Positions 35,763-42,607 of a stretch of DNA of 64,000 nucleotides are shown in pieces. This DNA is from Nibrella saemangeumensis (GTDB lineage Bacteria; Bacteroidota; Bacteroidia; Cytophagales; Spirosomataceae), in contig NZ_BAABHD010000084.1 of NCBI RefSeq assembly GCF_039541915.1, positions 682,001 through 746,000 of the forward strand, written 5' to 3'. Position 1 is the stretch's first letter, and each line of letters opens with the position of its first letter. The notes below the pieces were generated by a model. It was not told the origin of the DNA and searched no databases. It saw only the letters and a list, made by a program, of their open reading frames with translations. A program made the translations under genes and the position numbers.

Positions 35763-36278
35763 CTATTGTTTCAAATAACCCGTCAATTCAAATACATCTT
35801 TGATTGAACGGCATCGCTGAAAGAGCGTGTGGACTTCTTCGGGCGGGTAGCTTTTGATTTCCTCAAAGGACATTAGCCGTACTTCTTCAATGATCTGGCC
35901 GTCGAGGCTCATCTCGGGGTCGGAGCCTTGCCGGATCTGGCCGCCCGTTGCTTTGACCGCAAAGAACAGTTCCAGGGCGTGAAGGGGAGGCTGCATAAAC
36001 TCGTTGACAAAGAGCAGTTCGCCAACGGCAATATCCAGTCCTGTTTCCTCCTTAAACTCGCGAACAAGGGCTTCATGCGCATTTTCGCCAAACTGGGCTC
36101 CTCCACCGGGTGGGCACCAGAACGTATCCGTGGGGCCTATACCCCGGTGGCGTACCATCAGTAACCGGTCCTTTTCACTGTATATACCACATACCCGCAA
36201 CCGCAGCCGGTTGCCATATAACTTTGTGACTTCTTCGCGCGCTTTATCCAACGTCTGATTCTGTAAATTGACGTACAA
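35763..36278 (-). CDS. NUDIX hydrolase (start uncertain)
   Basis: NUDIX domain about 30-150 with box GGGAQFGENAHEALVREFKE plus ETG, intact, so it should hydrolyse a nucleoside diphosphate derivative. The frame opens with TTG at 36278, but the perfect TAnnTTTG element TATATTTG at 36276-36283 overlaps that codon and would place transcription start near 36269. If this promoter is used, translation must start downstream, for example at the TTG at 36251 (codon 10), which still leaves the NUDIX domain whole. The gene is not close to its neighbours and looks monocistronic. Confidence 0.78.
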   Translation of the reverse strand: MYVNLQNQTLDKAREEVTKLYGNRLRLRVCGIYSEKDRLLMVRHRGIGPTDTFWCPPGGGAQFGENAHEALVREFKEETGLDIAVGELLFVNEFMQPPLHALELFFAVKATGGQIRQGSDPEMSLDGQIIEEVRLMSFEEIKSYPPEEVHTLFQRCRSIKDVFELTGYLKQ

Positions 36279-36315
36279 ATATACGAAGAAGCCACTATAC
36301 GCAGTCAGTTACCGG

Positions 36316-36343
36316 GCGGTTCGGGCGTGCATACCCGAACCGC
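36316..36343 (-). terminator. Hairpin downstream of the CBS-domain gene
   Basis: GCGGTTCGGG (36316-36325) and CCCGAACCGC (36334-36343) pair perfectly over 10 bp with an 8-base loop, 37 bp beyond the CBS gene stop. There is no U-tract, so efficiency is uncertain. Confidence 0.5.
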
Positions 36344-36379
36344 TGATCGTATATGGCCAGAGGGGTGGGGTGCCAAAGG

Positions 36380-36817
36380 TCAGTAGGGGCTACCCGAAAT
36401 GTAACTTTCCAGAGAGTCGATGTGATTTTTTTGGTCCCTGATGATAGCCGCCACGACATCGTTGATGGAGATGATACCTGTAAGTTGTTCGGCCTCGATA
36501 ACCGGAAGGTGACGGATGTGTTTGCTGGACATCAGGAGCATGGCCTCATCCAGCCGCTGGTCGGGGTCAACGGTTATTAGTTTTTCGGTCATAACCTCCC
36601 GAATGTACGTGTCTTTGGAGGCCCGGCCGAGCAGAATGCCTTTGCGGGCGTAATCTCGCTCCGAAAAAATGCCCGAGAGCTGACCGTCGTCAATAACGAG
36701 AACAGCGCCAATATTTTTTTCGGCCATCAGTTGCAGGGCTTCGTAAACGGTAGCGTCGGAGGTAACGGAGTAAATGGTGTCAATGGGTTTAGATTTAAGG
36801 ACATGCCGTATCTTCAT
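36380..36817 (-). CDS. CBS-domain pair protein
   Basis: A 145-residue cytoplasmic protein made almost wholly of two CBS domains: about 8-62 (VYEALQLMAEKNIGAVLVID) and 75-135 (LDEAMLLMSSKHIRHLPVIE). CBS pairs bind adenine nucleotides and act as sensors. There is no fused catalytic part, so it may bind AMP, ATP or SAM and control a partner. I chose the ATG at 36817 (MKIRHVLKSKPIDT) because the longer frame (start at 37021) would overlap the divergent Rdx-like gene and shows no similarity to the family. Confidence 0.85.
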   Translation of the reverse strand: MKIRHVLKSKPIDTIYSVTSDATVYEALQLMAEKNIGAVLVIDDGQLSGIFSERDYARKGILLGRASKDTYIREVMTEKLITVDPDQRLDEAMLLMSSKHIRHLPVIEAEQLTGIISINDVVAAIIRDQKNHIDSLESYISGSPY

Positions 36818-36929
36818 ATTGTTTAGGGGGTTAAAGTACCTGCTAAAAATAGTTCGCAGAAAAGTTAAAAGCAATCTTGCTTCCTTTATACATATAAACT
36901 TCTCCAGCCTGTTTGGGTTACTTTGCGAA

Positions 36930-37208
36930 ATGAAACCGGTTATTACTATAGGATATTGCCCGAAATGCGGCTGGCTGCTGCGGTCGGCCTGGATGGCCCA
37001 GGAGTTGCTCACTACCTTCACCGATGATATTCACGGAGTATTGCTGCACCCCTCCGAAATTAGCGGCCGATTCTGGGTCAACATCGACGACCAGACGATC
37101 TTTGACCGTAAGGAAGCCGGCCGCTTTCCCGACATTAAAGAGCTAAAGCAACTGGTGCGGGATATCGTGAACCCCGAAAAGGGTCTGGGTCACTCAGATC
37201 GGAAATGA
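36930..37208 (+). CDS. SelT/SelW/SelH (Rdx) family thioredoxin-like protein
   Basis: A 92-residue protein of the Rdx family. It carries the redox motif CPKCGW at about 10-15, with Cys in place of the selenocysteine of animal relatives, then WMAQELLTTF and the typical GRFWVNIDD and FPDIKELKQLVRD pieces. The fold is thioredoxin-like, with a probable redox role. I chose the ATG at 36930 because the family starts there; the open frame extends to 36774 but overlaps the divergent CBS gene. It ends at a long hairpin shared with the convergent gene. Confidence 0.85.
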   Translation: MKPVITIGYCPKCGWLLRSAWMAQELLTTFTDDIHGVLLHPSEISGRFWVNIDDQTIFDRKEAGRFPDIKELKQLVRDIVNPEKGLGHSDRK

Positions 37209-37211
37209 GTA

Positions 37212-37273
37212 GGGAAACGTCCCTAAACCGCACTGTCAGAATTGGTTGACGGTGCGGTTTAGGGACGTTCCCC
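37212..37273. terminator. Long hairpin between convergent genes
   Basis: Two 27-base arms (37212-37238 and 37247-37273) pair with only two G-T type mismatches around an 8-base loop. The hairpin follows the Rdx-like gene stop and faces the small minus-strand gene, so it may end both transcripts. Confidence 0.7.
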
Positions 37274-37338
37274 TTGAAATATACCAGCGAAAAAATAATG
37301 GATGAACTGTGCTCAATCGTGCATAAAAAGGTATTTGC

Positions 37339-37650
37339 TTAATTTGCCGTATCTGCAATTATCAAGGTATCAACCGTTCCCTGGTAGCGGTCGTCGATGT
37401 TGCCTGATCCATCCCGTAACAGGAGCGAAACCCGATAACTAACCGAATTACCGTTTATGGTAGGGTCGCTTATATCTACAATCTGCCGCAATATGTGATG
37501 GTCGCCATCCGAATAACGCACATCAAAACCATTCAACGCAATTTGTGCTGAGCGCACCTGACTGGGAAAACTTACCGTTCTGGGTTCATTTTGAATCTGC
37601 CCCTTGGTCGGATCGAATACAACCCGATCCCTGATAAATCGTATTGCCAT
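37339..37650 (-). CDS. Small beta-rich protein of unknown function
   Basis: A 103-residue protein with no signal peptide (start ATG at 37650, MAIRFIRDRV; the TTG at 37677 would add nine). The sequence is beta-rich, with a central ALNGFDVRYSDGDHH motif, IVDISDPTINGNSVSYRVSL and LLRDGSGNIDD. The look is of a small beta-sandwich with a His pair in GDHH, but I cannot place it in a named family, so no function is given. It is flanked by a long hairpin and by the TPR lipoprotein gene. Confidence 0.6.
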   Translation of the reverse strand: MAIRFIRDRVVFDPTKGQIQNEPRTVSFPSQVRSAQIALNGFDVRYSDGDHHILRQIVDISDPTINGNSVSYRVSLLLRDGSGNIDDRYQGTVDTLIIADTAN

Positions 37651-37829
37651 TTTTTTAGAATGTTTACTGATGTACAATTAGTAAATAGAGATTTTAGATG
37701 CATATTTTTTCCGTTATTCATTCGCTGATACACTTTTAGTCGCCGGAATCTGGCTTTAAGGAAACACGTTTGCAAAAATATTTTGAAATTCAGTTAGGGA
37801 TGAAACTGCATCTGCTCCCGGAAGCAAGT

Positions 37830-39581
37830 TCACATAAATCTTGCCGATACCAGCTTGGTATCGGCCCATTTCCAGGCTTCATTAAACTGCGTCTGAGTCG
37901 CCTGAGCACGGGCGTTGGCACCTTGTCCTTCCAATGCCTTTTGTAAGCCAAATAAGGCCCACCCGTTGCGGGGAAATATGGCCAGGTCTTCCCTAAACAC
38001 CTGTTCCGCTTCTTTCCAGCGTTTGGCTTCCAGCAGCACCGCACCCAGATGATGGCGGACAGAGAACAGCCAGTCGGGCGGCTCGTTGTAGTTCAGCTTA
38101 TCTTCCAGCGCTACCGCTTCCCGCAGCAACAATAGGCTCTGGTTGAAGTTTTTCTCTTTGGCGGCAATCTCACCCTGTAGTACCCGGCGGGCAATCTGCA
38201 GCAAATCGTAGGTCGAGTTGATGTTCCAGACGGTCAGTGCCTTCAGCGCCGTGTCGTTGGCCAGTTTGGTGAGCTGAGCAAGTTCTGCTTTACTGTTGGC
38301 CAGGTTATTTTTGCCGAGAAAGGCCATTCCCCTGGCGTAGTGGCGGATCGCTTTCGGATAAGGCAGGGTAGGCTCCTCATCCTTCATTTGCAGAATATCG
38401 TCCCATAACCCAAATTTAATCGCTACGTAATAGGGTTGGGTATAATAGTGCTGTAGCGTGCCCCAGCCCGGTTCTTTCATGATCGTCCGGTCGGTTTCGG
38501 CAGCCATCTGCCGGGCTGCTTCCATAGCCGTTTTGCGGTTTCCTTCCAGTGTAGCCAGCGTAGCGATAAAATGGATGTTGTGCGGATAATAAGCCAGCGG
38601 ATACGCTCCCTGCGCGTGAAGCTCGTCTAAGTAAGTGCGGTCGGCCTGGACGGCCCGCTGGTTAGCTACGGTGCCGTCGTGGTAGTTACCCGTCCGGATA
38701 TAGATATGCGACGGCATATGCTCCAGGTGGCCTGCACCGGGAACGCGCTTTTCAAGGAACCGGGCGCTGTTCATGCCCCGCTCCGGCTGCCGCGATGCTT
38801 CCACCGCGTGAATATAAAAATGGTGCATACCCAGGTGATTAGGGTACTTCCTAAGCAGTCGTTCCAGCGTGGCGACAATCTCCGGTGTCCAGGGTTGAGG
38901 TTTGCCGTCTTTTTTCCAGAGGTCCCACGGGTGCAGATCCATAATGGATTCGGCGTACAGCGCCCCAATGTCGGCATCGTCCGGGAACTGCTGGTACACT
39001 TCTTTCATGGCTGCGGAGTAGGCCTTGTCGTAAGGGCCCCGGTCGGCCACGGGTTGGGCCGGGTAGCGTTTGGTGAGGGCGTCGATGAGCGCCTGTTCTT
39101 TGGGCGTTGTTTTGGCGGCCAGTTGGCGGGCTTGCTGCACGGCCTGGTAAGCACGGTCATAATTATCATCCTCCATACCGGCATTGTAGTTTGGGCCCAG
39201 CACGTAGCTGTAGCCCCAGTAGCAGGCGGCACAGGACGAGTCGAGCCGGGTGGCTTCAAAGAAGGAGCGGGCCGCTTCGGCGTGGTTGAAACCGTAGGCC
39301 AGCATCAGCCCCTGATCGAAATAACGTTGCGCTTCGGGGTTTTGGGTGGTAATGGGGAAGTGGATACCGTCGAGACCTTTGAGCAACGGCGCTTTCCGGG
39401 ATGATGCATACCAAGCCTTGTCGGTGGTTTGCGTGCCGCAGACCGGGACCTTGTTCGATACGGCAGCGGCCGTATTGCCTGCTTCAGTGTTTGTGGAGTT
39501 GGCATCCGTCTGGCTGGCTTTTCGCTCACAGCCAGCCAGCAGGAGGAGGGCTACCAGTGGCCCGGTCAATGCCTTTTTCAT
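37830..39581 (-). CDS. TPR lipoprotein with conserved histidine motifs
   Basis: A 583-residue lipoprotein with lipobox LLAGC (Cys18), then a Ser/Thr/Asn-rich linker (20-40) and tetratricopeptide repeats. Histidine motifs NHLGMHHFYIHAVE, HLEHMPSHIYIRTGN and YYPHNIHFIATL match those of the exported TPR protein at 19420-21084 in order and spacing, so the two are paralogues. Two Cys in LDSSCAACYWG form a CxxC pair. Anchoring in the inner or outer membrane by lipid is expected. A redox or metal role is conceivable from the His and CxxC residues, but nothing here shows it. Confidence 0.78.
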   Translation of the reverse strand: MKKALTGPLVALLLLAGCERKASQTDANSTNTEAGNTAAAVSNKVPVCGTQTTDKAWYASSRKAPLLKGLDGIHFPITTQNPEAQRYFDQGLMLAYGFNHAEAARSFFEATRLDSSCAACYWGYSYVLGPNYNAGMEDDNYDRAYQAVQQARQLAAKTTPKEQALIDALTKRYPAQPVADRGPYDKAYSAAMKEVYQQFPDDADIGALYAESIMDLHPWDLWKKDGKPQPWTPEIVATLERLLRKYPNHLGMHHFYIHAVEASRQPERGMNSARFLEKRVPGAGHLEHMPSHIYIRTGNYHDGTVANQRAVQADRTYLDELHAQGAYPLAYYPHNIHFIATLATLEGNRKTAMEAARQMAAETDRTIMKEPGWGTLQHYYTQPYYVAIKFGLWDDILQMKDEEPTLPYPKAIRHYARGMAFLGKNNLANSKAELAQLTKLANDTALKALTVWNINSTYDLLQIARRVLQGEIAAKEKNFNQSLLLLREAVALEDKLNYNEPPDWLFSVRHHLGAVLLEAKRWKEAEQVFREDLAIFPRNGWALFGLQKALEGQGANARAQATQTQFNEAWKWADTKLVSARFM

Positions 39582-39731
39582 AACAGTGGTATCGGGTATA
39601 TGGTCCTGGTTGAAGGCACATTGTTAAGAGAAAGGTAAGAAACTGGCTGACTATGAGCAAGAAGTAAATTTTTCCAGGAAGGCTTTTTGTGTAAACGGCA
39701 CTTCCGGGAACCCACTGGCAGGGTAATAGTG

Positions 39732-39762
39732 TTTTCTATTTGCAAGGGAAATTATATCTTTG
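39732..39762 (+). promoter_or_regulatory. Promoter of the tmRNA gene
   Basis: TATCTTTG (39755-39762) matches the Bacteroidota -7 consensus fully, and TTTT (39732-39735) is a 3-of-4 match to -33 TTTG at the 19-base spacing. Transcription would start near 39769, with the mature tmRNA 5-prime end at 39796. Confidence 0.65.
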
Positions 39763-39795
39763 CAACTCTTATACGCCCACCACGGCAGACAATCT

Positions 39796-40165
39796 GGGGA
39801 CGACCGGAATTGACAGCTTGCTGAGGCCGCGTGTAAGCATGCCGGGAGTTGATGGTATTTCCTGTATAACAAACCGTCGAACAATAACAGGCGAGTCTAA
39901 CTACGCCATGGCAGCCTAATCCTGATAGGATAGCATAGCCATTGTCTCCCCGGCCTACGTGCTGCCGGCCGGATCAGGAGGCACCGAAACGCAGCGCTGG
40001 CTTAGCTAATGGTGTTGACGCTAAGCGAGACCCTAACACCTACGGATGAGGCATGGTATGACCCACACCTGGCCGATTCCCGACAATCCCAAGCGGGTCT
40101 AAGCATGTAGAAAGCACGTCTGTTTCCTTGACTGGACGAGAGTTCGAATCTCTCCGTCTCCACCA
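39796..40165 (+). ncRNA. ssrA: Transfer-messenger RNA (tmRNA)
   Basis: Rescues stalled ribosomes by acting first as a tRNA and then as an mRNA. The acceptor stem pairs GGGGACG at the 5-prime end with CGTCTCC near the 3-prime end, followed by encoded A and CCA (end at 40165). The T-arm is AGAGTTCGAATCTCT. The resume codon GGC is at 39890, and the tag frame reads GGC GAG TCT AAC TAC GCC ATG GCA GCC TAA (39890-39919), giving the peptide (A)GESNYAMAA, where the final AMAA is the proteolysis signal. Pseudoknot sequences surround the tag. The gene stands alone with its own promoter and terminator. Confidence 0.97.
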
Positions 40166-40167
40166 CT

Positions 40168-40203
40168 AAAAGCCCTGTTAGCTCCCGCTGGCTGGGCTTT
40201 TTT
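40168..40203 (+). terminator. Rho-independent terminator of ssrA
   Basis: AAAAGCCC (40168-40175) and GGGCTTTT (40194-40201) form the stem, followed by further T residues. It begins 3 bp after the tmRNA 3-prime end. Confidence 0.8.
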
Positions 40204-40380
40204 GTGCCAAAATACATTATTCCTTTATGTTTCCTCTAGAGAGTGTAGCTTTACTGGACGCGCCCATCCGGCGCGTTCTGCCGCTGTAGTGGTTCCATAG
40301 TATTGTGAAAAGTGTGGTCGAGAAGGGGTATAAACCGCAGGCCGTATAACTGGTAAGAAAACAGCGCAGCGACTTTCGGC

Positions 40381-42348
40381 TCAATTCGTTTTTGGGTTGG
40401 TCACTGGTAAGCTGACGGTAAATTCGGTGTACTGCCCTTCCTGCGTTTCAACGCTCAGGTCACCGCCATGCCCTTTGGTCACAATATCATACGTTAGAGA
40501 CAAGCCGAGCCCGGTACCCTCGCCGGTGGGTTTGGTGGTAAAAAACGGCTGGTAAATCTTGTTAATAATGTCGGCCGGTATGCCCGTGCCGTTGTCTTTC
40601 ACCCGAATCTCTATTTTTCCATTCCCCCGGTGGGTAGTCACCTCCAGCCGTGGCTGGTACTCTCCCGGCCCTCCGCTCCGCGCCCGTGTACGTACCGCAT
40701 AAAGTGCATTGTTGTACAGGTTGAGCAAAATTCGGCCGATGTCCTGAGGTACCAGTTCTACCATGCCTAACTCCGGTTCGAAAGTAGTAATCAGTTTGCA
40801 GGTAAAGGTGTCGTCTTTAGCTAGCTGGCCCTGGTAGGCCAGTCGCAGGTATTCTTCCGCCAGGGCGTTGAGATTAGTGGGTTGTTTTTCGCCGGTGGAG
40901 GTGCGGGAGTGTTCGAGCATACCCTTTACGATGCCGTCAGCACGTTTACCATGGTGGTTAATCCTCGCCATATTCAGGCTGAGATCGTCGGCAATGTCCA
41001 GCGCATCCTGGGTGTGCCCGGCGCTGACTTCTTCCTTCAACTCCGCCACCAGCTTTACGGAAAGTTCAGAGAAGTTAGTAACGAAATTCAGGGGATTCTG
41101 GATTTCGTGGGCGATACCGGCAGTAAGTTCTCCCAGCGAGGCCATTTTTTCTTTCTGAATGAGCTGAGCCTGGGTAACCTTCAGTTCCTTGAGGGTCTGT
41201 TCCAACTGATTGCGCTGGGTCTCAATTTCTTCTTTTTGCGACCGGATCTGCCGGGTACGTTCGTCTACCTTCATTTCCAGCGTATCCGCGTAGTGGATGA
41301 GCTCATCTTTGAATTGTTTCAACGACGAGGTCATTTTGTTGAAGCTTTGGGCCAGGATCCCAAACTCATCCAGGAGCCCGACCGGAACCTGAACGGTCAG
41401 GTCGCCCTGGTCGGCACGCTCAATCCCGGTCAGGAGTTGCTGCAGGGGGCGTACCAGACTCACTTTAAGAATTATAGGGAATACCCATAACAAAAAGACA
41501 GCCGACCCGATCATCAGCAGGGCTAATGTACGGAGTGCATCCTGGTGTGCCATCCGGTCGGCTACTGTGTGGGTAAACGGCACCAGCAGCAGCGATACAT
41601 ACATCAGGATGGATACCCCGCTGGCGAAGACAAATCCGATCAGCTTATCCTGAAAACGAATCGGAAACGTGGAGTAAATAATGAAGAGGAAAACAAAAAA
41701 CTGGAACAGGAGCCAGGTACCGAAAAAGTAGATGGGTAACCCTAACGGATGCGCCACCCCAGGGTACAACAAGGGGATCACCGACACCACAAAGCCTACA
41801 TCGGTAAGGGCGAGTTTCAGGCAGGGGTCCACAAGCGATTTGTCCCGGTGGAGGAAATAATACGCTTTGCGCAGGTAAACGGTCATGCTCCAGAAACTGG
41901 GCAGGATGGCAAACAGCGCGATCAACGTATGCGCCCGGTTGAATGGCGACCAGTTTTGCGGGTGGTCCGAAAGGTTATACCGGGTCTGGATCAGGACAAA
42001 AACCAGGCTCATGACCAGCAGAATGCCCAGGACCCACTTGCGTTCCTGCCCGAATGAAGGAACCGGAAACAGGTAAGGTAACTGCGATTTAGCGATGTGG
42101 GCCAGATATAGACCGGCGCAGAAGAGTATGCTCGTTACCCTGACCACCGCAGCGGCAATGTCAGGCCGTAAGCCGGTATCAATAAAGCCCATGATCTGCC
42201 AGAAGACACTGGCCCAGATGCACCGCAGCAACCAGACCTTATAGGGGCTTTGGCCGGGGTTTCGTGTCAGGCCAATGATCGCCATACCGGCCAATGTTAT
42301 GTGCAGCAGGGCCATCAAGGCGTAGGAGCTTAGCAAAAACGGGTTCAT
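40381..42348 (-). CDS. Membrane histidine kinase with multi-TM sensor and HAMP
   Basis: A 655-residue sensor kinase. The N-terminus has about eight transmembrane helices (residues 5-310), then a HAMP-like linker (about 305-350), a coiled coil (about 350-400), HisKA with phospho-His414 (AGIAHEIQNP) and HATPase_c with NLYNNALYAV, DNGTGIPAD and GEGTGLGLSLT. The catalytic half is closely related to the TPR kinase at 30787-33033, whereas the sensor part is unrelated, so one kinase core has been paired with two sensors. The promoter region faces the metacaspase-SGNH gene, so the kinase may respond to, or control, the neighbouring cluster; this is speculation from position only. Confidence 0.87.
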   Translation of the reverse strand: MNPFLLSSYALMALLHITLAGMAIIGLTRNPGQSPYKVWLLRCIWASVFWQIMGFIDTGLRPDIAAAVVRVTSILFCAGLYLAHIAKSQLPYLFPVPSFGQERKWVLGILLVMSLVFVLIQTRYNLSDHPQNWSPFNRAHTLIALFAILPSFWSMTVYLRKAYYFLHRDKSLVDPCLKLALTDVGFVVSVIPLLYPGVAHPLGLPIYFFGTWLLFQFFVFLFIIYSTFPIRFQDKLIGFVFASGVSILMYVSLLLVPFTHTVADRMAHQDALRTLALLMIGSAVFLLWVFPIILKVSLVRPLQQLLTGIERADQGDLTVQVPVGLLDEFGILAQSFNKMTSSLKQFKDELIHYADTLEMKVDERTRQIRSQKEEIETQRNQLEQTLKELKVTQAQLIQKEKMASLGELTAGIAHEIQNPLNFVTNFSELSVKLVAELKEEVSAGHTQDALDIADDLSLNMARINHHGKRADGIVKGMLEHSRTSTGEKQPTNLNALAEEYLRLAYQGQLAKDDTFTCKLITTFEPELGMVELVPQDIGRILLNLYNNALYAVRTRARSGGPGEYQPRLEVTTHRGNGKIEIRVKDNGTGIPADIINKIYQPFFTTKPTGEGTGLGLSLTYDIVTKGHGGDLSVETQEGQYTEFTVSLPVTNPKTN

Positions 42349-42495
42349 TCGGGGAGACGGGCAGGGTTTACGCTTGGGTTAAGATAGTACTTTTATTCCT
42401 TTTTTGCTACATCCGTAACCGCCGTAACCTGAGGGAATTAACCGTTCAGTAGGTCACAGGCTGGTTCCGCAAAGAAACAGGGGTCCACATTAGGC

Positions 42496-42526
42496 TTAGC
42501 AACCAACTTATTGTAATTTACCCTTG
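42496..42526 (+). promoter_or_regulatory. Candidate promoter of the caspase/CHAT/STAND cluster
   Basis: TACCCTTG (42519-42526) matches TAnnTTTG at 5 of the 6 defined positions, and TTAG (42496-42499) is a 3-of-4 match to -33 TTTG at 19-base spacing. Transcription would begin near 42533, 75 bp before the first cluster gene. The same 259-bp gap also carries the promoter for the divergent kinase. Confidence 0.35.
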
Positions 42527-42607
42527 GTAATCAGCAGGGAAGGAGCCCGGTTGCTCTTTTGGTTGCTAATACCAGTCTGCATTCCTTAATCCTGATTTCC
42601 TGCATCA

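Noticed and set aside
40002..40217. Minus-strand open frame of 71 codons
   Set aside because: It lies within and just beyond the tmRNA gene, on the opposite strand, with no recognisable domain.
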